DNA of 64,000 nucleotides from Helianthus annuus (taxonomy: Eukaryota > Streptophyta > Magnoliopsida > Asterales > Asteraceae), in contig NC_035435.2 of assembly GCF_002127325.2 (NCBI RefSeq), forward strand, positions 110,094,517-110,158,516, written 5' to 3'. Position numbers and translations under genes: made by a program. Shown one piece after another: positions 46,732-58,579 of this stretch. Below the pieces are notes generated by a model. The model saw nothing but the letters and a program-made list of their open reading frames with translations. It had not been told where the DNA came from and made no database searches. Every line of letters begins with the position of its first letter. The stretch's first letter is position 1.

Positions 46732-49700
46732 GAGGTTTGGGCAGTTTTGCCACTTTAGTCCAAATCTCAAACCTTTTGCATCTGGATCCATGTGGTTTCA
46801 GTTTTGTTGTCATTTTGGTCCAAAAGTGAAATTAGCTCAAATTCCTCAAATTAAACTCTGATTTTTGTCGTTTTTCTCAGGGGTAATTTGGTCATTACAA
46901 GTATTATTTTAACAAATTATTAATTAAAATAATTAAATTAATTAATCCCTTTAAAAGAAACCATCATCTTCTCCAAACCCAATTATATTTTCATCTCCAT
47001 TTCAACTTTCCGCTTCCAAACTCCAATTCTATTTTCATCTCCATTTGTTTTTGTTTCTCTCTAAAGTTTCAGTATTATTTTGTCTACACTTATCATCACC
47101 ACACACCAATACAGTTTTCTTCTATATATTAACTGGATTACATGTTTTCTTCATCTGGGTATCTTTCGTTTTTGCTGTTGAAGCATAAAGTTTGTGTCTT
47201 TATGAGATTTTGTTTAAGATGGTGACAAATATGTGGGTTTCGTGTGATTCTTAGATTGATTCGCCCTACCACCACCATCACTACCTCCTACCACCATGAC
47301 TTCCTGCCTTCTACTACCACAAGCTCCTGTTGCCACCACCTCAACTGTAACACCTCGTGTTTCGAAAGTCAAAGTCAAAGACAAGATTGAAGTCAAAGGA
47401 AGAAAAGATTTCTAATTGCGATCTGTCACTCCTTGCTCAATTCCTGTTTTGACTTCTTTGACTCATTGATAGTCTAATTTATCTTTAGCGTTAGTTGTAT
47501 TATGTGGAGTATCTATTAATAATCGAGGTTTATTCGATATTTATCACATATTTGATCGCTTATTGCTTATTGCCATCGCGCTCACAACTCGAATTACGCA
47601 TTTTGGTTATTGTTATATGTGTGTGTGTGCCTTTTACGTGTTACTTGTGCATGTTGATTTATGATGTGTTGTGGTGATCAATCGAAATGCAATCGAAACT
47701 CAATCGCAGTCGAATTGCAAACGCTAAACACAAGTAAAATAGGATAATTGTATGCTAGATATAGTAGTTAGGATTAAAAGTAATTTGAATAGGAAACTCT
47801 ATCGCGTTCGCATCGCTCGTAATCGCAATCGAAATAGCAAAACTCGTCGCACCGAACACTCAAACCAGTTGACTGATCGACAAGGTGACCAACCGATCGA
47901 CCAGCTGATCGATCGAGCTGCCGTTCGATCGGCCAACCAATCGATCAGGCTGCCACCCGATCGATCCACTCCTTTCCACTTTGGGTAACCCTATAAATAC
48001 CCCATGTCACCATCAAACTTTCTACTTTTGGTACTCTCTGTCCGACCAGCGCTTCAACCTTGCTTTTCTCTGATTTTCTCTCAATTCCGGTAAGATCTCA
48101 ACCTAAATCTTGTACATCTTTGATCTACACTTGATTCTGCACCTTTCTATCTTTCGAATCTCAACTTTTAACCGTGAAATCACTAGATTTGAGGTGTTCT
48201 AGGATGATGTCATCATGGTGTTCTTGAAGAACTTCATGTTTTGGCCTCAATCCACCGAGAACAACTTAGATCTAACCGATTTCCACATAAACAAACAAAG
48301 ATCTTTCACAGATCTTAACATATTCACGGTGAAAAGGATTGAGAGAAGGTTTTCCAACTTTCTTTCAACTCTTTTACACTCAATGCACTTAAAACCGATA
48401 GAATCGGAGCTTGTACCGACTTCCTGCTCATTCATGTGGTTGTGTTGGTCCAAGATCTGGATTCTATCTACGAGGTTTACCGCTTTCGGGTTAAACATGG
48501 AACAACGTCTTGAACAGTTAACTGACCGGATTTGGGTGGTTCCTGTCCGATCAGGAGTATCAAGTATTGACGAGGTTTCTGTTGCTTAACACGTTGTCAA
48601 AACATCTCGATAAAACGACAAACTATCAAAACAACCAAGTGTAAGACGAACGGAACGACCAGGACGGAATGCCGTCCGATCGGACTGTCACCCGAACGGG
48701 TTGTCACCCGATCGATTCACGCCTTGGGTCCCACACTTAAACTATTACCAACATTTGAAGTTTGATCGTTGAACGAGTTGTTGTCCAATCGGACTACCAT
48801 CCGATCGGATTAACCACTCGAACATGTGACAATTAAACTTCTACACTTAAACAATTTTCAACAAGTTCAATGCCAACGGATTGCCACCCGATCGAACTAC
48901 AATCCGATCGAGTGACCGTCCTGCGGTGAACTTGTTCACACTAAAGTGTCCAACTAATTGGGTTATCGTCCGATCGAACAGCCTCGATCGACTGACCTGA
49001 AAGATAGAGATACTTCGATGTTTTCAAAATACTACAACAAAAACTTCAAAAGTCAAGCCATCATGCACAAACACATCCTTCTCAAAGGAGGAAACAATCC
49101 ACTCGAAAGGCCATCCGATCGGATGACCATCCGAGCGGACTGTTATTCGCGTGACCCGCTGTCCGATCGGACTACCATCCGATCAAACTGTTGTCCGACT
49201 CACTTACACTTTGCATCATTTTACGTGTCGCTTATCGTTATGCTATCGTTCTGATCAGGCTAACCTTACTCTCTAGCGCTCCCTTCAATCCACCAATCGC
49301 TGTGAGTATACTCGATCCCTTTTTGCTTTATGCACTTTTGGGTGTTACATACGTTACTTATTCTAAATTACATCGAACACACTACACAATACTTTTAACG
49401 CTAACCGTTACGGGCATGTTATACCTGACTTAATGAATGCTTGTTTATTATGTTTACACATGGAATGTTGTCTACCTGCCTTAGCAACGATAGTACGATA
49501 GTTTGGACTCAGCACCTGTTCACTCAGGGGTTGTTAAGGATAATTAGTTACATGGCTCACAGTGGTGAGTGTGTATCGCGAACTGCCTTGGGCAGTCAAC
49601 CCGCAGTCATTGGTATCGAAAGGTTCATGTCGATAACTAACATGCCTCATTTCACACTGTGTACGTGCTGGTTATGCGTAATCGATTTCGAACTCTATTA

Positions 49701-50733
49701 TATCTATTAAACTTGTATACTCGCCTTTATACTATGTGTATTGACTTTTACTTTAACGTATGTGACACGTGCTTAGGATGCTTATTTGCTTTCTTTGCTG
49801 TGAAATCGAGGCTATGAAAGACCTAGGTCAACAATAAACAATTGTCTGTAATAAGAATCTGAGTTGTCGGAACAGAACAATTTGACTAGATCTTTTCTGT
49901 AATAATTGTATTATCATTTATGACATGGTATGGGACGTGTTGCTTTAAATATTTGGTAAATATAGTTGTTATGGAAACTTCTGGACAATCTGTTTCGCTC
50001 AGTGCCACGCCCCGATGTTTCCGCCATCGGTTGGGGTGTGACATCAACCTCATCCCACCACAGCCTCGTCCCACCACCATTACCTTCGCCACTATAGATC
50101 GAAACACAAAACGCGCTGGCAACCATAAAAATAACAACAAAAACCCGTAATCAACAACGACAACCCAAAATCAACAACCATAACCTAAAATCAAGCTTGA
50201 AACCAATAACCACACCACTTTTTTTCGTTTCATTTCACAATCTTTAATCCCACCCCTCTATGTAACAGAACAATCGTTATCGGCGGTTTTCGCCATGGCT
50301 GTCGTCGTTGATCCACTACACATTCTACTCATATGCCGCCGTTAATCAATTGTGGGTCAAGATTGAAGGTGAAATTTGATGTGGGTTTCGTGTGATTCTT
50401 TGATTCATTCGCTGTTAATTCTTTGATTGATTCTTTGAAATGGATATGAAAATAGAATTGGGTTTGGAGAAGATGTTGGGTCTGTGCTTCTTAAAGGGAT
50501 TAATTAATTTAATTATTTTAATTAATAATTTGTTAAAATAATACTTGTAATGACCAAATTACCCTCGAGGAAAAGGACAAAAATCAGAATTTAATTTGTG
50601 AAATTTGAGCTAATTTCACTTTTGGACCAAAATGGCAATAAAACTGAAACCACAGGGACCCAGATGCAAAAGGTTTGAGATTTGGAGTAAAGTGGCAAAA
50701 CTGCCCAAACCTCAGGGACCAAAATGGCAGTTT
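46732..50733. mobile_element. long-TIR element 2, split by a solo LTR
   Basis: Left TIR GAGGTTTGGGCAGTTTTGCC lacks the outer 18 bp, because it abuts the right end of element 1. The right TIR ends GGACCAAAATGGCAGTTT at 50733. The TIRs match for about 300 bp (CCAAACCCAATTATATTTTC at left, GAAAATAGAATTGGGTTTGG at right). Without the 2698-bp LTR and its 5-bp duplication the element is about 1.3 kb, the same size as element 1. Confidence 0.6.
47346..50043 (+). mobile_element. solo LTR (2698 bp)
   Basis: Perfect 5-bp duplication TCAAC at 47341-47345 and 50044-50048; ends TGTAACACCTCG and GGGGTGTGACA. No retroviral genes inside. TATAAATA at 47992-47999 follows a stretch dense in CGATCG/GATCGA. The ORF at 48215-48589 is inside the LTR and unsupported. 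Same family as 19156-19950 and 63118 onward. Confidence 0.9.
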
Positions 50734-50737
50734 GCTC

Positions 50738-50977
50738 TTCTCTATTATTGAGATTCTAATGTAGTGGTGTTTGTATTGTTTTCGCCATTTTTTTATTCTA
50801 CGTTATACAGAATATATGAATAAAAAGTCTCCAATGTGAACGCTCTTAGAGTTTTAGCTAGCTTTATTTTGGTATCCGTTGTATCTAGTAGAGCAATTTC
50901 GTACTATTTTTACAATTCCTTGTTCAAGCGACCCAGATTCATCGAGTTTTAAAGGTTTGATGGTTTGACGAAACATT
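50738..50977 (+). repeat. right copy of the divergent duplicated segment
   Basis: Partner of 44781-45012 (see there); starts immediately right of long-TIR element 2. Confidence 0.75.
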
Positions 50978-51315
50978 CGTTATTTTTGTTAAGCTTGATA
51001 CTTTGTTTTAGAACTTTTATAATGACAACGATTGTTAATAAGTATAGTACGTATGTATAGCTACATATTTCAAAGATTATAAGAAAAAATGTTAAGCATC
51101 CTATTCTATATACATGCCAGTCAGTTCTAAATCGTTAGCCTGGGTCATTAGACCTTCAAATCGTTAAAACTGAACCATAAAACGCACTATATCAATCCCA
51201 AACCAGCCGGACCAGCCTACGTACTCCAGTTTGAATTCATTTAATCTGTCAACAGTTTGTTAAAAAAGTAAGGTGATTTACAATCAGATTCATAAAACTT
51301 TGAAGTGTAACAAAA
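50978..51315. other. intergenic stretch
   Basis: No ORF, repeat edge or RNA gene seen; AT-rich. Confidence 0.5.
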
Positions 51316-51646
51316 GAGTTAATTACTGTTTTCGTCTCTGTGATTTGTCAAAAATCACTATTTTAGTCCATTAGTTTAAAAATTGCGATTTCAGTCCCTG
51401 TGGTTTAACTTTCGTAACCATTTCAATCCCTGTGGTTTAACTTTCGTAACCATTTCAATCCTTGTGGTTTCACTTGCGTAACCATTTCAATCCATTTATT
51501 CTGTTAGTACAGGGACTGAAATGGTTACGAGGTGGACTGAAATGGTTACGAAAATGAAACTACAGGGACTGAAATCGCAATTTTTAAACTAATGATTTGA
51601 AATAGTGATTTTTGATAAACCAAAGGGACGAAAACAGTAATTAACT
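51316..51646. mobile_element. foldback MITE, probably Mutator-type
   Basis: Almost entirely one inverted repeat: GAGTTAATTACTGTTTTCGT at the left and ACGAAAACAGTAATTAACT at the right, with internal CCATTTCAATCC / GGACTGAAATGG runs. Flanked by the direct repeat TGTAACAAAA at 51306-51315 and 51647-51656 (9 or 10 bp). The left arm carries a duplicated TGTGGTTTAACTTTCGTAAC unit. It lies 115 bp beyond the BURP stop codon. Confidence 0.8.
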
Positions 51647-51760
51647 TGTAACAAAATAATAAATTCAACAATCAACATTCCGCATGCAATTAAGCATTCA
51701 ATTACTGCATTAAACCCAACCATAGTTATTCATTTATTATTTCTCATACAAACCACACAG

Positions 51761-52845
51761 TTATGCAACCCATACAAGGTTATCGATGGGAATAACATGG
51801 CACGCCGGACCACTGCCAGGATAGCCTCCGAGCAACCGGAACACCACATGGTCAGCGTCCCACATGGACGTGTCCTTGTGGCAAACAGAAATAGATTCAA
51901 TTCTCTCATTATTATCCCCACGTAATGCAAGTTTAAAAATCCTAGTCATATGACCCTTGTGCCCATGACAATAGTAAACCAAATAAGGGTAAGCCACTGA
52001 ATGACAAGCCACCATTTCAGATCGATTGACCTCTAATGGCTTCTCAACCAAAGTATAGTTTTGGTAAAGGGTATGATTAGAACTCAAAATCTTGGTGGTC
52101 AAAACTTTCGGTTTGACCGAACCAAAAAACTCTTGTGTCATATCCAACATGGCCTCCAATGATGTCACACACCGCTTGAACTCATCTCCTTTAGGTTTGC
52201 TCTCACATTGCCTGAGTGTTGTTTCCATGGCTTGGGCTTTTATAGAAGTGTTCGAGAATTGGAAGAATTCAAGAAGGGATGGGAGTTTTGATAAGGAGAA
52301 AGGGATCGAATCAGCTTGTGGTCTAGAGAGTAGATGCATAGGGGCAGAATCGTTATCTGATTCAAAATAAAGTGGCATCCTTTTGCCTTGGTATAGATCG
52401 GTGACTTTGAAGAAGACATGTACAGAAGGGTCATTATCTGGATCCTCTTTGAGTTTGACAACGTTGTTGTGATTGTTATCCAAGATTTCCAAAGCATTGC
52501 ATCCAAGAGAGAACTTCAAATTTAAGAAAAACAGATTCAGATGATCTTCCTTCATATGATATCTTGAATTTGAAATTTTGTGATCATATAGTTTAAAGCT
52601 AAAATAAAATTTAGTGATTAATATATTATAATATAATATAATGGGTTGGTTAAAGGAGTTGTAACGTTTCGTTTTTTCTGTAAGATTTTTATCAATTGTC
52701 CGTTGATACCTATTGAACATTGCTGACTTTTTTTTCAATAACATAGAGATTTACATGCAATAATATTAAAGCAAAAGAGAATTGAATATTCATGGATGAA
52801 TACCTGAAGCAACAGTGCAGACAAGATGAAAGAAACAAATGCCAT
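51761..52845 (-). CDS. BURP-domain secreted protein (2 exons)
   Basis: Minus strand: exon 1 52845-52804 (14 codons, MAFVSFILSALLLQ, a hydrophobic signal-peptide start), a 254-bp GT-AG intron, exon 2 52549-51761. The product is 276 residues. The C-terminal BURP domain has the opening FFKVTDLYQGKRMPLYF and the full signature CH-X10-CH-X27-CH-X25-CH at about 196-265, then WVA at the end. Four N-glycosylation sequons (NTS, NHT, NYT, NRS) fit a secreted or wall protein. BURP proteins such as RD22, USP and polygalacturonase beta-subunit types act in cell walls, seeds and stress; the subfamily is not clear here. The acceptor AAG|GAA was chosen because it keeps frame; other acceptors give a shift. 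A TATA box sits just upstream. No breaks seen. Confidence 0.9.
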
Positions 52846-52882
52846 CTCAGTAAGACTTGATGCATTTTGTTTTTAGTTATGG

Positions 52883-52892
52883 TATATATATA
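52883..52892 (-). promoter_or_regulatory. TATA box of the BURP gene
   Basis: TATATATATA about 40 bp upstream of the BURP ATG on the minus strand. The leader would be very short, so the true start may use the downstream part of this tract. Confidence 0.5.
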
Positions 52893-52899
52893 GGAGTTA

Positions 52900-53179
52900 T
52901 TTAATTACCACATTAAAAAGATAATCCCATTATTCAAAATTTAATTATATGACTCGTATGCAAAAGAATCCATGAGAGGTGTACCCTCATCCTAAGCCAT
53001 AAAATGTATCCATGCTTTCATATCTAAAAATATTAAGTATAACAAATATTCAAAATAATATATTATTATGTTACAATATATTATATTGTATCGCTTTATA
53101 TTATCTCATACTATATATGATCGCATAATATTACATCAAATTGCATCACATTACATTAAATTATATTAAATTAGGTTAG
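52900..53179. other. AT-rich spacer
   Basis: Runs of TTATATTA/TTACATTA-like words (53070-53175), no gene. Confidence 0.5.
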
Positions 53180-53862
53180 AACCTCGTGTATTACACAGGT
53201 TAAATAAATGTAATTTTATATATTAAATAATAAAAGATTATATCCTTATTAACCTCGTATATTGTACGGGTTAAATAAGTATAACTTTATATATCAAATA
53301 ATAAAAATAGTTATATCTTTAAAAACCATGTGTATTACACAAATTAAATAAATGTAATTTTGTATAGTAAATACTAAAAACGTCGTATCTTTAAAAACCC
53401 GTGTATAATCGAGTTGAATAAATCTACCAAATAATAAAAATATTACTTCCTTAAAAACTCCGTATGTTACATGTGTTGTATAAATCTAAAAAAGAGTTAT
53501 ATCTTTAAAAACAATGTGTATTACACATATTAAATAAATATAATTTTGTATATTAAATACTAAAAACGTCGTATCTTTAAAAAACTCATGTATAGTCGGG
53601 TTGAAAAATCTACCAAATAATAAAAAAATTGTATCCTTAAAAACCCCGTGTATTACATGTGTTGAATAAATCTAATTTTACATAGCAAATAATAAAAAGT
53701 TATATCTTTAAAAACTTCGTGTATTACACGTGTTATATAAATGTAACTTTGTATAGCAAATAATAATAAAAGTTATATTTTTAAAAACCCCGCGTTTTAC
53801 ACGAGTTGAATAAATATGATTTTGTATACCAATTAGTAAAAAAAAGTTATATTTTTAATAAA
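53180..53862 (+). repeat. array of about ten 55-75-bp units with hairpin cores
   Basis: Units start AACC(T/C)CGTGTATTACAC... or AAACCCCGCGTTTTACACGA and carry AAATAATAAAA and TATCTTTAAAAA. The core is a partial palindrome around TGTATTACAC that varies in stem sequence between units. Length varies through loss of the TAATTTTGTATA block in some units. The array runs into AT-rich DNA at about 53870. Confidence 0.65.
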
Positions 53863-54146
53863 TTAGGATAACATTTAATATTAATTTATTATTTATATAT
53901 TTAATATAAGATAAGTAGGAAAGAGAGGTATTTCTTTTAAAAATATATTAAATTAACAATTTAGATTTCAGGATAATATTTTATTAAAGTATGATAAGAT
54001 TTAATATTAATTTATTATTTATTTATTAAGTTAATATAAAATAAGTTTAGATTTGAGGATACCTTCTATAAATGACACGTGTCCAAAACTTGATTTCTTT
54101 TATTATAGTAGATACATTACATTACATGATATTAATATTAAACACA

Positions 54147-54254
54147 CCCATTTTACACCCTCTAAATTTAGATACAGCCTAAACAGATATATCATCAAAC
54201 CATTTTGTACACCCTCTAAATTTAGATACAACCTACACAGATACATCATCAAAC
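54147..54254 (+). repeat. 54-bp tandem duplication
   Basis: ACCCTCTAAATTTAGATACA at 54157 and 54211, each followed by an ACAGATA.ATCATCAAACCA block. Confidence 0.75.
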
Positions 54255-54341
54255 CATTTTGTTTTAGTACATTTATTCATTTAGTATTATGCCACTGTTA
54301 TTAAATACTTTAATAATAATAATAATAATATATTATTATTA

Positions 54342-54848
54342 GGCAAATTGGATTAAAATAATTCCAACTTACTCAATTTAGCCGATAATAATCCGAACTA
54401 GTCTACTTTTGGCTGATAATAGTCCGCCGTTAAAAATAGCTTAACGGAGTTATGTTTTTTTCCGAATTACAAACCGATGTTTTAGGGCTTTTGAATAGAA
54501 CGAGGATACGAGTTGATTGATATAAAATTTACCTCGAAATACTAACCCAAACGACAAAAACGGTGCTTCAATTCGGGTGTTTAAACTTCCAATTAACAAA
54601 AATCAAGCCGTTTGAAGCATCGTTTTGAGGTAAGTTTTACATAAATCGACTCGTATCTTCGTTCTAATCAAAATCCATAAAATATCGGTTTGTAATTCGG
54701 AAAAAAACCTAACTCCGTTAAGCTATTTTTAACGGCGGACTATTATCGGCCAAAAGTAGACCAGTTCGGATTATTATCGGCCAATAACTGAGTTGGAATT
54801 ATTATCGGCCAAATTGAGTAAGTTGGGATTATTTAAATCCAATTTGCC
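54342..54848. mobile_element. foldback MITE in a TTA-repeat tract
   Basis: Inverted ends GGCAAATTGGATTAAAATAA and TTATTTAAATCCAATTTGCC continue for about 190 bp (GATAATAGTCCGCCGTTAAA at left, TTTAACGGCGGACTATTATC at right). Flanked by TTATTATTA on both sides (54333-54341 and 54849-54857), although the host sequence is itself a TTA repeat, so the duplication length is ambiguous. 507 bp, no coding. Confidence 0.75.
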
Positions 54849-54857
54849 TTATTATTA

Positions 54858-55559
54858 TTATTATTATTAATGTTCTGAAACTAGTTCAATTTTATTTTTC
54901 TTTTAAAAAACAAAGTTTGAAACTCATATAGTTTTTCTTTTCTTTATATTTTTTGTTTTTGGTTTTATTCAATAAATGAATACTTTAAAAAATATTTTTG
55001 AAACATATATTAGTTTTTAATATTTTTATATCGTTATATTCTCTTTTCTTCTTTCCTTTTTATGTACTTTTTGGAATTAACATTTTTTAAATTATATTTA
55101 TATTTCAGATTTTAGTAAAAAAGGTCTCTTTTTTGCAAAAAAAACATCATTATTGTTATTTTTAAAATTTCTTCTTTTATTTTATAACACTATTAATAAA
55201 GGTTAAAAATTAAATAATCATTAATGACAGTTTCTTTTAATTTACTAAATATTAAAACATGCTTTTATAATAGTTCATCATTTTTAATAAAATAATATTC
55301 CATATTATATATGATAAAGTTGGTATATATTGATTTAAATTTGTAGTATATCTGAAAGCTATGCTGTAAACTTTAATTAAAATATAATAGCAGTGATATA
55401 AATAATAGAAAAAGACCATTGAAAAAAATGATTAGTAAAAAATAAACAAAATTAAATTGAGGTTTTAATATTAGACGTTAAAGGTATGATTTATTTTGAT
55501 TTTTTACATGGACAATTATTTGGTAAATTATTTAGTAATATCAAAACACATTTTCTAAC
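54858..55559. other. AT-rich gene-free stretch
   Basis: Very AT-rich with A and T runs; no ORF of interest and no element edges recognised. Confidence 0.5.
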
Positions 55560-58401
55560 TACAACAAAACACAATGTTGGCGGGAATAGGCATCCTCATT
55601 GATTGGAGGAAAGGGGCGGCAAGGGAATAGTGCCAGGCATCTGCCTGACACTCCCCTATTGCCCCAATAAATTTATGATTTTATCTCGCTTTGAATTTAC
55701 GATTTTGCCATCAGTTCAAAATTACGTTTACGCCCCCAGTTAAAAATAAATTTATGCTTTTGCTCCCAGCTAAATATTTCAATTTTCCCTCTGTTCAAAA
55801 TTATGATTTTGCCCCATTTCAATTTACAGTTTTGCCATTAGTTTTTCCCCTTAAAAATACGATTTTGCCATCAGTTTAAAATTATGTTTTTACCCCCACT
55901 TAAAAATAAATTTACGCTTTTGCTCCTAGCTAAAAATTCCAATTTCGCCCTTAGTTTAAAATTACGATTTTGTCCCGTATAAATTTATAGTTTTGTCATT
56001 AGTTTTTTTCTCACAGCCAGGTTACGTGTAACACCCCAAAAATGGGTTTGGTAATTTAAACCCGGTTAATATAAAGGAACGGGTAAAAATACTGTTAGGA
56101 GTAAAAGTGAACCCGTAAATGAATATTAACTAGGGATAATTAACCTAGTTGAATATTAGTATCGTTGGTATTAAACGAAGGATTTTAGCCTTTTTTAATT
56201 GAAACGAAGTTGATGGACCAAAACCGTTAAAAAGGGGAAACATGATTTATTAAATAAAGGAAAACACACACACACACACACTTGGTGTGTGCGTGAGACG
56301 AACAGGGAGAAGAAGAACAAGGGTTTAAACCCTTGTTCTTGATAAATCTTCAAACTGAAGGGAGGAATGAAGTCCAAATTCACAACCGAACATGAATTAA
56401 CGATCACCTTCACAAGGGGATCATAAGGTATGTCTTAAAACTTAGAATTGATGATCTTGTTTGAAGTGGGTTATGATCAATCCATGAATTTGTATGAAAT
56501 TAAGCATGTAGGGGTGTTAGAAACACCAAATAGAACATGTGTTATGAATAATTTCAAGTAATTGGGTGATTTAGAATAAAACCCATTGCATGAGTGTGAA
56601 GATGATGATCATGATGAACTTGAAGATGTTATAGTGTGATCTTGTGATATATAGGGTGTAGTATGATAGGCTAAGATAGATAAACTTGATGTAGAATTTA
56701 CGATTATGACATTTTGCTTGAATGTAATGGTTCATAAGATGAAATAAGGAACAACATGCTCAAAGCACTTGTACATTATGCTTAGAAAGTGATACGCGCA
56801 CCAGGTGTTCGATGAAATGCTTAGGAGAAAATGATAGTTGAGATTGTATGCTAATAATGAATAAATGTATGTAGAGTGTGATGATGATGTATTAGATAGC
56901 AGATTTGTATAAGGAATGTGTTTTGAATGAATTACAAGTGGAAATTAGTTTGATAAGATGATATGGCTAGAAACCTTCATTAAAAGATATGTATGCTCAT
57001 GTATGCTAATCATTTATGATGAATGTGATAGCATGTACGGATAGGAGTCATGTCAACATGGACACAAGCATGGAAGGGCAACGGGCCAAGGATAAACACG
57101 GAAGCTATGCTTGAACTCGGACGCACGAGGTAAGTGAACTCTGAACTTACCCTCTTTGTTTGGTAAGGTATTTATGAAATACGGTAATTATTGAATGTAC
57201 TATAAGAAGATATGAATTAATGATTATTACTAAGTTAAGTTTTAGTGGAAATGGGTTGGAAATGGTTAAGAAAGGGATTCGATTAAGTTTTGGTAAGAAA
57301 TGGGAACTTACATAATGAATTATGCATAAAGGCGAATTAAGGAGTTATACATGTAGGTTGTAAATCGTAAGTACGGTATGAATAGAAATTGAATACATGT
57401 TTGAGTGGGTATTTAATTAGATGCTTGAATGAATAAGTCGAGTTATGGGTATTTGAGGACATGTTCATATGAAGGGAAGCTAATGATACTAACCGTTTTT
57501 CTATTGAGAATTAATGTGAAGCATAGGCACGTAACTATGGAAGAGAAGGTTGACTCCGCAATCTGAGGCGAGTGATCGAACGGATGGATGATGGGGCTAG
57601 TATAAGAGAAAGCAGGATATGTTGATGCTTTATTATGCTTGTGTTAAGATTATTTGTATTATGTCACCGGTTGCTAATGATGTGATTGAATGTGGTGACT
57701 GCAGGCTGTACAGGGTTATGGATACTTCATCAAGAAGTGTACGTGGTCGAAGATCGAGTCAAGTCATGGATTGTACGTGGGTGTGTATGTAGTCACTTAA
57801 TTTGATATATGTATGTTAGTTTTCATTAATTTACAAAAAGAGAATAATGTATTTAAGCGAAATGAAGAGTATCATGAAAGAAATTTTACATATGTATTTT
57901 CCGCTGCGAATCTTAGGTTAAAATGTGTTAGGGCGTTACATTACGATTTGACCCTCAACTTAAATTTACGTTTTGTCCACCGTTTTTGTTTGTTTTCCTG
58001 GTGAAATTACAATTTTGCCCCTAGTGTAAAATTACAGTCATGCCGACAGCTTCCTGACACTCTCCCATTGGTCCATTTAATTTACGATTTTATCCCTGAA
58101 TTAAAATTATTATTTCGCCCTCAGTTAAAAATTACGTTTTTCCCATCGTTTTAGTTTTTTTAGCAAAACTATAAAGGTTTTTTTTGTTTTAATTTGTTTA
58201 CATGATTTAATTTTTTTTCGTGTCAAGGAGCTGCCTAACACTGGCTCATTAGTCTTGAAAAATTACAGTTTTGCCCTGAGCCTAAAATTACGATCTTATC
58301 ATCATTTTTGTTTTTTTCCTAGCAAAATTATAGTAGTGTTTTTTTAATTGAATGAGAATTATTCGGCCATTGTTCCGCAACGCGAACGGGACATCAACTA
58401 G
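55560..58401 (+). mobile_element. Helitron-like element, split by a solo LTR
   Basis: Both sides of the inserted LTR share the same loose repeat, AATTTACGATTTTGCCC with CAGTTAAAAATTACG-type phrases, every 35-40 bp. The right end has GTTCCGCAACGCGAAC (58372-58387), a hairpin, then GGGACATCAA and CTAG (58398-58401) followed by T. The 5' end is not defined; my start is the beginning of the repeat-bearing region. No coding sequence. Confidence 0.5.
56027..57940 (+). mobile_element. solo LTR (1914 bp)
   Basis: Perfect 5-bp duplication TTACG at 56022-56026 and 57941-57945; ends TGTAACACCCCAAAA and GGGCGTTACA. Same family as the minus-strand solo LTR at 35164-38498 but shorter. TTTCCGCTGCGAATC near the end matches the 3' region of the LTR at 1-299. 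A (CA)n tract lies at about 56262-56282. No genes inside. Confidence 0.9.
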
Positions 58402-58579
58402 TTATATTATACATATATTAAAAACTCAATGGAATGAATAGTATTTATAAGATATTATAATGTAATAAAATATAGTATTTTAAATATATTATAATGTAAT
58501 AAATTATACATAGAGTTTTTTTAATAGTTTTATTATTTTAATATTATAATCATTATTTTTTTTCTTTACTTTTTAAGTT
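58402..58579. other. AT-rich spacer
   Basis: Short repeats of TATTATAATGTAATAAA; no gene. Confidence 0.5.

Noticed and set aside
46067..46791. Two adjacent minus-strand ORFs of 107 and 132 codons
   Set aside because: They lie inside the long-TIR element and consist of TIR sequence and CCACCACC-type repeats.
48215..48589. 124-codon plus-strand ORF
   Set aside because: It sits wholly within a solo LTR, after the TATA box, and shows no recognisable domain.
52550..52744. Starting the BURP protein at the ATG at 52744 in the uninterrupted frame
   Set aside because: That N-terminus is basic, AT-rich intron sequence without a signal peptide; exon 1 at 52845-52804 gives a hydrophobic leader and a GT-AG intron in frame.
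53180..53862. CRISPR-like array
   Set aside because: Eukaryotic DNA; the units have no constant direct repeat with unique spacers and vary throughout.
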